Of a stretch of 64,000 nt of DNA, positions 40,775-49,300 are shown piece after piece. The first letter of the stretch is position 1; each line of letters starts with the position of its first letter. This DNA comes from VFJZ01 sp046598415 (GTDB taxonomy: Bacteria > Actinomycetota > Thermoleophilia > Gaiellales > F1-60-MAGs149). A program made the translations under genes and the position numbers. The stretch spans positions 1 through 64,000 of the forward strand of contig JBKJIG010000006.1 in NCBI GenBank assembly GCA_046598415.1, given 5' to 3'. A model generated the notes under the pieces. That model saw nothing but the letters and a program-made list of their open reading frames with translations. It was not told the DNA's origin and did not search any database.

Positions 40775-40854
40775 CTACTCGACAAATCCCGTACCTGGTT
40801 CCGAATTTGCAGTCCTACTCGACAAATCACGTACCTGGTTCCGAATTTGCAGTC
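40775..40854 (+). repeat. Tandem duplication of a 40-bp unit
   Basis: The unit beginning CTACTCGACAAATC and ending CGAATTTGCAGTC occurs twice head to tail (40775-40814 and 40815-40854) with one mismatch (CCC versus CAC after AAAT). It is AT-richer than its surroundings and sits in the gap after the catabolic operon. With only two units and no spacers it is not a CRISPR array. Confidence 0.85.
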
Positions 40855-40939
40855 CTGCGCACGTTCGGTGCGGATCGGCGCCACATCGGCGCGTAGCACG
40901 CGCTGGCAAGGCGACACTCGAGCGCGGTACGCTCACGCC

Positions 40940-41341
40940 ATGAACAAGGGCCAGTGCCAGTGCGGCGCCGTCCGCTTCACAGTGGACGGCCCGCTCCGCG
41001 ACGTCTCCGTGTGCCACTGCTCCGTCTGCCGGCGCACGCACGGCGGACCCGCCACCTACACGGCGTGCGCCATCGACGACCTCCACATGGACGCCGCCGA
41101 GACCCTCCGGCACTACGAGGCGGCCGAGGCGACCTACTCCTTCTGCGGCGAGTGCGGCTCGCAGCTGTTCTGGCGGCGGCCGTCGTTCGCGCACGTGTCG
41201 ATCAGCGCCGCGGCGATCGATCCGCCGACCGGCATCACGACGACGGGCCACATCTTCGTCGCCCACGCGGGCGACTACGAGGATCTCTCCACCGACCTGC
41301 CGAAGTTCGCCGACTACTCGGGGTCGGAAGCCGTCAGCTGA
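40940..41341 (+). CDS. GFA-family (Mss4-like) zinc protein
   Basis: A 133-residue protein of the glutathione-dependent formaldehyde-activating family. The zinc and thiol cysteines are in QCQCGAVRF (residues 6 and 8), VCHCSVCRR and FCGECGSQLFW. The fold is Mss4-like. Many members are not formaldehyde enzymes, so the function is unassigned. A TACGCT box 6 nt before the ATG gives the start. The 3' end overlaps the convergent ArsC-like selenoprotein gene by 8 bp. Confidence 0.88.
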   Translation: MNKGQCQCGAVRFTVDGPLRDVSVCHCSVCRRTHGGPATYTACAIDDLHMDAAETLRHYEAAEATYSFCGECGSQLFWRRPSFAHVSISAAAIDPPTGITTTGHIFVAHAGDYEDLSTDLPKFADYSGSEAVS

Positions 41342-41687
41342 GGAGCGCGCGGATGCGGTCCTTCGGGCGGCCGATGATCGCCTTGTCGCCCCGCACCACG
41401 ACCGGCCGCTGCAGCAGGCGCGGCTTGGCCACCAGCAGGTCGATCACCGGGCCCGCCTCGGCGTAGTCGGCCTCGTCCAACCCGAGCTTCTTGAACTGCG
41501 AGTCCTTGCGCACCAGGTCGGCGACGGGATCTTCCAGGACCGAGACGACCCGCTCGATCGTCTCGCGGGTCGGCTTGTCCTTGAGGTACAGCACGACGTC
41601 GAACTCGACGCCCAGCTCCTCCGCGATCTGCAGAGCAGCGTTGGAGGCGTGTCAGTAGGGGTTGTGGAAGATCGTGACGTCGGCCAT
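41334..41687 (-). CDS. ArsC-family protein with in-frame TGA (probable selenocysteine) at codon 12
   Basis: Read through one TGA, this is a 117-residue ArsC/Spx-type thioredoxin-fold protein: MADVTIFHNPY, then TGA (41654-41652), then HASNAALQIAEELGVEFDVV and on to the C-terminus. In E. coli plasmid ArsC the opening is ITIYHNP-A-C with Cys12 catalytic; here TGA is also codon 12. The three arginines that bind arsenate in ArsC are all retained (VRKD, LQRPVVV, IGRPKD). The frame stays coding on both sides, so I read the TGA as selenocysteine. A conventional caller would report only an 86-residue fragment from 41594. A sequencing error or nonsense mutation is the alternative. The ATG has TACGCT 8 nt upstream. 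Whether it reduces arsenate is unknown. Confidence 0.8.
41618..41647 (-). promoter_or_regulatory. Candidate bacterial SECIS hairpin after the TGA
   Basis: On the transcript, CCUCC at +5 to +9 after the UGA pairs with GGAGG at +30 to +34. Inside, CG/CG and CUGC/GCAG pairs continue the stem, with AA and AU/C unpaired. The apex lies about 16-22 nt after the UGA, within the range known for bacterial SECIS elements. If the top two pairs open, the loop is GCUCUGC and starts with G, as the element usually requires. GC-rich DNA forms hairpins easily, so this is only supporting evidence. Confidence 0.45.
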
Positions 41688-41695
41688 GGCCGATG

Positions 41696-41707
41696 AGCGT
41701 ATACGCT
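41696..41707. promoter_or_regulatory. Palindromic divergent -10 element AGCGTATACGCT
   Basis: A perfect 12-bp palindrome in the 27-bp gap between the ArsC-like selenoprotein gene and the M55 peptidase gene. It contains TACGCT on both strands, ending 8 nt before the minus-strand ATG (41687) and 7 nt before the plus-strand ATG (41715). Both genes would give leaderless transcripts from one symmetrical site. Confidence 0.6.
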
Positions 41708-41714
41708 CTCGCCG

Positions 41715-42524
41715 ATGCGCGTCCACGTGCTCGCCGACATGGAAGGCGTCGCCGGTGTCTGCCGGTGGGCGCAGGTCAGCCACGACGGTGCTCTCTACCA
41801 GGAGGGCCGTCGCCTCTACACCCAGGAGATCAACGCCGCCGTGCGCGGGGCGTTCAACGCGGGTGCCGTCGAGGTCGTGGTGATGGACTGCCACGGCGCG
41901 GGCGGCGACCTGTCGTTCAACTCGCTGCTGCCGGAGGATCTCGACCCACGCTGCGAGTGGGTGGTGCAGAACGAGTGGACGGAGTACACCGGCGCGCTCG
42001 CCGCCGGCTGCGACGCCGCCGTGCTGATCGGCATGCACGCCAAGGCCGGCACGCCCGACGGCGTCCTCTCGCACACGGTGTTCGCGCGCGACTGGCAGGA
42101 CCTGCGGTTCAACGGCGTCTCGGTCGGCGAGACCGGCATCAACGCCGCGCTGTGCGGCCATTTCGGAACGCCGATCGTGCTCGTCTCCGGTGACCGGGCA
42201 ACGTGTGAGGAGGCGCGTGCGCTGCTCGGCGACGGCCTCGCCGTGGTCGACACCAAGGTCGGCCTGGGCCGCTACTCGGCGCGCATGCAGCCGCCGTCGG
42301 TGGTGCGCGAGCGCATCGAGCACGCCGTGCACGCGGCGCTGATGGGCCCCGCCCGGGTCTCGCCGTACGACCCCGGACACCCGTGCGCAATCGAGGTCGA
42401 CTTCGCGCTGCCAGACGACGTCGAGCGCTACCTGCACCGCGACGGCGTCGAGCTGGGCGGCCCGCGCCGCATCATCTCCCGCGCCGACGACTGGTGGACG
42501 GCGTGGCGGCGGTTCTACTTCTAA
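41715..42524 (+). CDS. M55 family D-aminopeptidase (DppA-like)
   Basis: A 269-residue metallopeptidase. The DppA zinc ligands line up: Asp8 and Glu10 (LADMEGVAGV), His60 (MDCHGAGGD), His108 (GMHAKAG) and Glu139 (GETGINA); the first three have the same numbers as in Bacillus DppA. DppA removes N-terminal D-amino acids such as D-Ala from short peptides, often from cell-wall turnover. The protein has no signal peptide and is cytoplasmic. It is divergent from the selenoprotein gene over a shared palindromic promoter. A functional link between the two is not evident. Confidence 0.9.
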   Translation: MRVHVLADMEGVAGVCRWAQVSHDGALYQEGRRLYTQEINAAVRGAFNAGAVEVVVMDCHGAGGDLSFNSLLPEDLDPRCEWVVQNEWTEYTGALAAGCDAAVLIGMHAKAGTPDGVLSHTVFARDWQDLRFNGVSVGETGINAALCGHFGTPIVLVSGDRATCEEARALLGDGLAVVDTKVGLGRYSARMQPPSVVRERIEHAVHAALMGPARVSPYDPGHPCAIEVDFALPDDVERYLHRDGVELGGPRRIISRADDWWTAWRRFYF

Positions 42525-42587
42525 AGATCCGTTAAAGATCGGGTGGCGGATCTCTCCGTAGAGGGCAACCGAGTGTAAGCTCACCCT

Positions 42588-44378
42588 GTGGGAGATCGTT
42601 TTCGTGCCTGGGTGGCGGTGGGCGCGGCGCTGGTCGCCGTGGGCGTGCCGTCCTCCGCGTCCGCTGCGACGTGGACGTCGGGCTTCCCGCGGGGGCTCAC
42701 GGGTGCGACCGTGGTCGCCGACCCTAGCGTCCCGGGGCGCGTCTACCTGACGGCGTTCGATGAGTCCGCAGTCTGGGTGACCGAGGATCGGGGCGCGCAC
42801 TGGGCGCGGCGTGCTTCGCAGGACGCGTTCCGAGCGTTCGCCGTGTACCCAGGGCCACCCGGCACGGTGGTGGCGATCGCGTCGTCCCGCGAGGTCTGGC
42901 GCTCCGTCGACCAGGCCCGGACATGGCAGCGGGTCGGCTGTTGCGCCGAGGCGATCGATCCGAACGATCCTCAGCGGCTGATCGGGATCGACGCGAACCT
43001 GAAGCTACAGCGGTCGACCGACGGCGGTGCCTCGTGGCAGTCGGCAGCGACGGTGGGTCCGGCACCCACACCCAACTCGTTCTTCAGGTACGGATTCGAC
43101 GGCGGCGGCCGGGTGTGGGCCGAGTCGGGCACCGGCACCGTCTACCGCTCGGCCGACCTCGGCACGACTTGGACTGTCATGACGGGCGTGCCGGACGGCT
43201 TCCTGTCTCCCGTTGCCGGCGACGCGGCGCGCCTCTGGGTTGGCCCATGGCGATCGCTCGACGGCGGTGGCAGCTGGCAACGCTCCAGTCCGCCCGGCCC
43301 GGCGTGCGACGCTGCACCGGCGCACGGGCCCGGCAGCCCGCTGGCCGTGTGGACACTGGGCTGCACCGGCCTCTATCGCAGCACTGACGGCGGCGACTTG
43401 TGGACGCTCATGGCAGGCACGGCCGAGCATGCCTGGACGGACCCGTCCACGAGCGTCGGCGTCCTCGCCGGCGGTCAGGCGGCGATCGTCGACGGCTGGC
43501 AGGGGCCGTGGCTCGTGGAAGGCGGGCGTCCGCCGCAGTACCGGGCCGAGGGTCTCCCACCGATGACTGGCGGACCGATCCTGGCCGATCCGTCCGTCCC
43601 CGGCCGCGCGTACGCCGGAACGTTCATGACCCGTGATGGCGCCACGACGTGGACGCCCTCCCCGGGCCTGCCGGCGCTCGGTCTGGCGCGCGCCGGGCAG
43701 CGTCTGGTGGTGGCGACGGCCGAGTCCGTCGTCTCCCGGCCGGCCGCGGGCGGGTCCGCGACGACGCTCCTCGCCGCTCCCGCGCACGTCGCACCGGATC
43801 CCCTCGGACGCCGTGCATGGATCGTCACCGGCGGCCGCATCCACACGTCGAGCGACGGTGTGCACCTGCGACAGTTGCCGACGCGGCTGCTGGACGGCGC
43901 GCGGCCGGAACCCGACGAAATCGCCGTCGCCGCCGGTGGCCGGCTCGGTCGGACGCTCGCAATCGAGTTCTTCCGCAACGGCAGCAAGCTGGCCGTGTCG
44001 CAGGATGGAGGCCGCTCGTTCTTCGTCCGCAAGCTCGGGTTCGGTGGGCGGACGCTGGCCGTCGATGCAATCGACGGGCGACTGATCATCGTTCTCGACG
44101 CGACGGGGACGCTCTCGATCTCGCGCCACGGTGGCCGCCAGTTCGGGAGCCAGGTCAGGTTCGTTTCAGCGGTGGCGGTCGACCCGACGCGCCGCGGGCG
44201 CTGGTACATCGTGCGGCGTGGCCGGCTGCTGCGGACGGTCGACGCCGGGCGGAGGTGGCAGCCGCTGACGCGCCCGTCAGGCGGCGGCATCAGTGCGCTG
44301 TCGGCCGGTCGTGGCCGGCTGTGGGCGACGACCGCCACCCGCATCTCGTGGCTCCCACTCTCGGCGGCGCGCCCATGA
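42588..44378 (+). CDS. Secreted BNR-repeat protein, probable beta-propeller
   Basis: A 596-residue exported protein with a signal peptide (VAVGAALVAVGVPSSASA). The mature part carries many BNR/Asp-box motifs (S/T-x-D-x-G-x-T-W): TEDRGAHW, STDGGASW, SADLGTTW, SLDGGGSW, STDGGDLW, TRDGATTW, SQDGGRSF and TVDAGRRW. Such repeats build sialidase-like or sortilin (VPS10)-like propellers. The catalytic Arg triad and Tyr of sialidases cannot be assigned, so binding or structural roles are as likely as hydrolysis. The GTG start lies 6 nt after TAAGCT. The stop overlaps the next start (ATGA). Confidence 0.82.
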   Translation: MGDRFRAWVAVGAALVAVGVPSSASAATWTSGFPRGLTGATVVADPSVPGRVYLTAFDESAVWVTEDRGAHWARRASQDAFRAFAVYPGPPGTVVAIASSREVWRSVDQARTWQRVGCCAEAIDPNDPQRLIGIDANLKLQRSTDGGASWQSAATVGPAPTPNSFFRYGFDGGGRVWAESGTGTVYRSADLGTTWTVMTGVPDGFLSPVAGDAARLWVGPWRSLDGGGSWQRSSPPGPACDAAPAHGPGSPLAVWTLGCTGLYRSTDGGDLWTLMAGTAEHAWTDPSTSVGVLAGGQAAIVDGWQGPWLVEGGRPPQYRAEGLPPMTGGPILADPSVPGRAYAGTFMTRDGATTWTPSPGLPALGLARAGQRLVVATAESVVSRPAAGGSATTLLAAPAHVAPDPLGRRAWIVTGGRIHTSSDGVHLRQLPTRLLDGARPEPDEIAVAAGGRLGRTLAIEFFRNGSKLAVSQDGGRSFFVRKLGFGGRTLAVDAIDGRLIIVLDATGTLSISRHGGRQFGSQVRFVSAVAVDPTRRGRWYIVRRGRLLRTVDAGRRWQPLTRPSGGGISALSAGRGRLWATTATRISWLPLSAARP

Positions 44379-46249
44379 GGCGCGCCCTGCTGCTCGCGGC
44401 GCTCGCGCTCGCGGCGCTCGCCGCACCGGCGCCGGCCGCGGTGTGGCACGGCGGCCCGGCGCCCACCGGCGTCCGTGTCGAGCGTCTGGTCGCCGAGGGG
44501 GACGGATCCCTCGTCGGCTTCCAGGACTATTCGAATGCCGTGTACGCCGCCGTCGGCCCCGGGGCGCCTCTCGTGCGCCAGCCGGCGACCGGTCTTGAGG
44601 TGGACTCACTCGGGTGGCTGCTCGCCGTCGCCGACGGGCTGCGCGCGGTCGACTTGCTGGGGAACGCCTTCGCCTCCACCGATCACGGCGCGACCTGGGC
44701 TCGAAGCGGCCAGTTCGGCGATGTCTACGACCGGGGCGAGAGGGATTCGATCATCGCCTGGGCGATCGATCCGCGGGCTCCAGCCCGCGCCATTCGCGTG
44801 CACCGGGATGGCGCCGTGCAGCGATCGCCGGACGGCGGCAAGTCGTGGTTCTCGGCCTTCCCGCTTGCGGCGCCGGTGAGGGAGTCGATCGGGTCCGCAG
44901 CCTCCGCGCAGTTCGCTCCCGATAGTTCGGTCTACCTCCAGGTCGAAGCAACGCTCATGCGATCCGTCGATCTGGGCAACACCTGGACGACGTTGCCGCC
45001 CACACCGCCGGGACGCTTCGTGGTCAGCCCGGTGGCGGCCGAGGTCTTGTGGAGCGCCGGCAAGGGCGGTGTCTACCACTCGGACGACGGCGGCCTGACC
45101 TGGCGCCTCCGGCTCGGCGCTTCGTCGGTGGTGGTTCCGTCTCGCGTCGACCCGCTCGTGGCGTGGTCGGTCGAGACCAACGCCGTGCTCCTGACGGTGG
45201 ACGGCGGCGCGACGTGGAGCCCGATTTCCGGTGCTCCGTCGCTCGGCGTCGAGGGCATCGGCACTCCCGCGCTCGGCGCCGACCGCGTCGTCGCAGTGGC
45301 GTCGCCCGCTGCGTCGAGGTCGCTCTGCATGGCCGCGGCGCGCACAATCTGGTGCAGTGACGGCGGTGGGCCATTCGCGATGGACGAGGCGCGCAGCGCG
45401 GGCTCCCTGATCGACATCGACGCGTTCGCCATCGACCCGCTCGTTCCCGACCACGCCGTCGCCGTCGCCGGCCGCCGGGTGTGGGAGTCGACCGACGGGT
45501 CGGCCAGCTGGCACGCGGTCGCGCTGCCGGTCGACGACTACGCATCGATCGAGGTAACGATGGAAGCGACGTTCGTTGCCGGTGGCCACGGAGTCCTGAA
45601 GCGGACGCGCGGTACCCAGGTGTGGCGGGGGCTCGCTGGCCTGATCGGTCAGACCACGCTCGCGGCCGACCCGCGCACGGGCGCCGTGTTCGCGCGGTCG
45701 CGCGGAGGGCTGTGGCGGGCTGCTGCGCGCGGATCGTTCCGCAAGCTCCGAGCCGCCAGCATCCGCTCGCAGATTCTCACGCCTGGCTCGGTGGGTGGAC
45801 GTGGGCGGACGATCATCGTCGGGCGGACCGTCAGCACCGACGGCGGCGCGACCTTCGCACGCTTCCGCAGGGCGGTGCCCGGCGGCGGGGAGGACATCGT
45901 CGTTTCGCCGACCGATCCGAGACGGCTGGTGGTCGCGACCAGCGTCGGCATCTACGTCTCCGCCAACCTGGGCCGGACGTGGCGCCGTGCGACCCGCAAC
46001 GCGGCGACGACGGTGACGGCCGATCCGCATCACAGCGGACGCTGGTTCGCGGGCTCGTCGGGTGGCACGATCAACGTCAGCAATGACAATGGGCGGACTT
46101 GGCACCGTCTGGCGTCGGTCGTGCCGCTGAAGCCGCCACGGCAGTTCCCAGGCGGTCCGTTCTGCTGCCAGGTCCGCGCCGCGGCCGGCCGCGTCTGGGC
46201 CACCCGCTACCTGGAACCGGGCGTCTGGTGGCGGCGAGTTGGCCTTTGA
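44375..46249 (+). CDS. Secreted BNR-repeat protein, paralogue of the preceding gene
   Basis: A 624-residue exported protein with signal peptide LLLAALALAALAAPAPAA. BNR motifs include STDHGATW, SPDGGKSW, SVDLGNTW, SDDGGLTW, TVDGGATW, STDGSASW, STDGGATF, SANLGRTW and SNDNGRTW, about nine, fitting one or two propellers. Two cysteines (FCCQV) near the C-terminus may form a disulfide. It overlaps the first BNR gene by 4 bp and is probably cotranscribed; the two are likely duplicates that diverged. The role is unknown; an adhesin-like or ligand-binding surface protein is one possibility. Confidence 0.82.
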   Translation: MRRALLLAALALAALAAPAPAAVWHGGPAPTGVRVERLVAEGDGSLVGFQDYSNAVYAAVGPGAPLVRQPATGLEVDSLGWLLAVADGLRAVDLLGNAFASTDHGATWARSGQFGDVYDRGERDSIIAWAIDPRAPARAIRVHRDGAVQRSPDGGKSWFSAFPLAAPVRESIGSAASAQFAPDSSVYLQVEATLMRSVDLGNTWTTLPPTPPGRFVVSPVAAEVLWSAGKGGVYHSDDGGLTWRLRLGASSVVVPSRVDPLVAWSVETNAVLLTVDGGATWSPISGAPSLGVEGIGTPALGADRVVAVASPAASRSLCMAAARTIWCSDGGGPFAMDEARSAGSLIDIDAFAIDPLVPDHAVAVAGRRVWESTDGSASWHAVALPVDDYASIEVTMEATFVAGGHGVLKRTRGTQVWRGLAGLIGQTTLAADPRTGAVFARSRGGLWRAAARGSFRKLRAASIRSQILTPGSVGGRGRTIIVGRTVSTDGGATFARFRRAVPGGGEDIVVSPTDPRRLVVATSVGIYVSANLGRTWRRATRNAATTVTADPHHSGRWFAGSSGGTINVSNDNGRTWHRLASVVPLKPPRQFPGGPFCCQVRAAAGRVWATRYLEPGVWWRRVGL

Positions 46250-46313
46250 CTCGATTGGTTCAGTCGCTCTAGTGTGGTGAATCGCGCGGATCGGTTCTGG
46301 TAGATTCTGATCT

Positions 46314-49300
46314 GTGGGAGGTCTCTACGATCCGCGGTTCGAGCATGACGCGTGCGGCCTCGCGGCCGTGGTGCGGCTTGACGGCGTGCGCACGCACGAG
46401 GTCGTCGCGGCCGGCGTCGAGGCGCTCCGGAACATGGATCACCGCGGTGCCAGCGGGTCCGATCCCGAGACCGGCGACGGCGCCGGGATCCTGCTCCAGG
46501 TGCCTGACGCGTTCTTCCGCCGGGTCGTGCGCGAGGAGCTCCAGCTGGAGCTGCCGCTGCCCGGCCAGTACGCGGTCGGCATGGCGTTCCTGCCGCGCGA
46601 GCCGGGCCTGCGGCTGCGCTGCGAGGAGCTGTTTGTGCGGATCTGCGCCGAGGAGGGACACCGGGCACTCGGCTGGCGCGACGTGCCCGTCCGGTCCGAT
46701 CGCATCGGCGAGCTGGCGCGCCAGTCGGAGCCGGTCGTGCGGCAGCTGTTCGTCGAGCGCCGGGGCGGCGACGACGAGGCGTTCGAGCGCAAGCTGGCGG
46801 TGATCCGGCGGCGCGTCGAGAAGGAGGCCGGCGCCGGCGGCGTCGAGATGGCCGACTTCTCGGTCGTCTCGCTATCGTCGCGCACGATCGTCTACAAGGG
46901 TCTGCTGCGTGCTCGCCAGCTCGACGAGTACTACGCCGATCTGGCGGCGCCCGACATCGCGTCCGCACTCGTGCTCGTGCACTCGCGGTTCTCCACGAAC
47001 ACGCTTGGAACCTGGGATCTGGCGCATCCGTTCAACCTCCTCTGCCACAACGGCGAGATCAACACGGTGCGCGGCAACGGCGCCTGGCTGACGGCGCGCG
47101 AGCCCCAGCTGCGCAGCGACGTGTTCGGCGGCGACCTGCAGAAGCTGTTCCCGATCGCCGAGGAACGCTGGTCCGACTCCGCGAAGCTCGACGCGATGCT
47201 CGACCTGCTGATCCTCGGCGGCCGCTCGCTGCCGCACGCGCTGGCGATGCTGATCCCGCCCGCCTGGACCGACCCGACGCTCGATCTGGACGACGACGTG
47301 CGTGCGTTCCACGAGTACCACGCGTCGCTGGTCGAGCCGTGGGACGGGCCGGCGGCGATCCTGGCCTCCGACGGCGTGCAGGTGGTGGCGACGCTCGACC
47401 GCAACGGCCTGCGACCGTGCCGCTTCGTCCGCACCCGCGACGGCCTGGTCGTGATCGCCTCCGAGGTCGGCGTGCTCGACATCCCGCCGTCCGAGATCGT
47501 CGAGGCGGGCCGGCTCGAGCCAGGCCGCATGCTCGTCGTCGACACGCTGTCCGGCCGGCTGATCCGCGACGGCGAGGTGAAGCGCTCACTGGCCGCGCGC
47601 CAGCCGTACCGGCAGTGGCTCGACGAGGAGAAGCTGTTCCTCGCCGACCAGCGGCCGCGGCAGGTCGAGGCGATGTCGCCCGACGAGCTGCACCGTCTGC
47701 AATGCGCCTTCGGCTACACGCAGGAAGACCTCCGGCTGCTGATCGGACCCATGGCACGCGACGGCGCTGAACCAGTTGGTTCAATGGGCGACGACACGCC
47801 GCTGGCGGCGCTCTCGGAACGCCCGAAGCTGCTCTCCGCCTACTTCAAGCAGCATTTCGCCCAGGTCACCAACCCGCCCATCGACCCGCAGCGCGAGGCG
47901 CTTGTGATGAGCCTCCGCACCACCGTCGGCGCGATCGGCAACCTGCTCGACGAGACGCCGGAGCACTGCCGCCGCGTCGCGATGCCGACGCCGGTGCTGC
48001 AGAACGGCGAGCTGGCGAAGCTGCGCACCCTCGACCGCGAGCGGTTCCCGACCGCGACGCTGTCCACGCTGTATGAGATCGCCGACGGCCCGGCCGGCCT
48101 CGAACGCGCCGTCGACGCGCTCTGCCGCCAGGCCTCGCGGCTGGTCTGGGACGGCACGGCGATCCTGATCCTGTCCGATCGCGGCGTGTCCGACACGATG
48201 GCGCCGATCTCGCCACTGCTGGCGACCGCCGCCGTGCACGCCCACCTGGTGCGCGAGGGCGCGCGGACGATGTGCGGGCTCGTGGTCGAGTCGGGCGAGC
48301 CCCGCGAGGCGATGCATTTCGCGCTGCTGCTGGGGTACGGCGCGGCCGCCGTCAACCCGTACCTGGCGCTCGAGTCGCTGCGCGCGCTGCACCGGGAGGG
48401 CGAACTGGGCGAGCTGACGCTCGGCGTGGCGCGCGAGCGCTACATCGCCGGCGTCGGCAAGTCGCTGCTCAAGGTCTGCTCCAAGATGGGCATCTCGACC
48501 GTGCAGAGCTATCGCGGCGCGCAGATCTTCGAGGCGATCGGCCTCGGTCGCCGCATGGTCGACCGCTACTTCACCGGCACCGTCTCCCGCGTCGGCGGCC
48601 TCGAGTTGCCCGACCTCCACGACGAGATCGCCGAGCGGCACGCGGCCGCGTTCTCCGCCGACCCGCAGGCCACGTCGCCCGAGCTCGACCCGGGCGGCGA
48701 GTACCAGCAGCGCCGGCGGGGAGAGCACCACGCCTGGAACCCCGACACGATCGTGAAGCTGCAGCGCGCCGTCCGCGACGACTCGTACGCCACGTTCCGC
48801 GAGTACGCCGAGGCGCTCGATGCCTCGACCCGTCTGCAGACGCTGCGCGGGCTGTTCGAGATCGTGCCGGCGACGCAGCCGATCCCGCTCGAGGAGGTCG
48901 AGTCGTCGGCCGAGATCGTGAAGCGGTTCGCCACCGGTGCGATGAGCCTCGGCTCGATCTCGCCCGAGGCGCACGAGACGCTCGGTATCGCCATGAACCG
49001 CCTCGGCGGTCGCTCGAACACGGGCGAGGGCGGCGAGGATCTGGCGCGATCGGTGCCCGACGCGAACGGTGATCTGCGTCGATCTGCCATCAAGCAGGTG
49101 GCATCAGGCCGCTTCGGCGTGACGGCGAGATATCTCCGCGACGCCGACCAGCTGCAGATCAAGGTCGCGCAGGGCGCGAAGCCCGGCGAGGGCGGCCAGC
49201 TGCCCGGCCACAAGGTCGATGCGCTGATCGCCCGGCTGCGTCACTCGACACCCGGCGTCGGGCTGACCTCGCCGCCGCCGCACCACGACATCTACTCGAT

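Noticed and set aside
40775..40854. CRISPR array
   Set aside because: Only two directly abutting units without spacers, and no cas genes nearby.
41334..41594. Separate 86-residue gene starting at 41594
   Set aside because: It is the C-terminal part of the ArsC-like protein. The upstream codons to ATG 41687 encode the matching N-terminal strand and active-site loop, interrupted only by the TGA at the catalytic position.
41652..41654. Frameshift as explanation for the broken ArsC-like gene
   Set aside because: The same frame is coding before and after the TGA, so no base needs to be added or lost. Only a codon reassignment, point mutation or base-call error fits.
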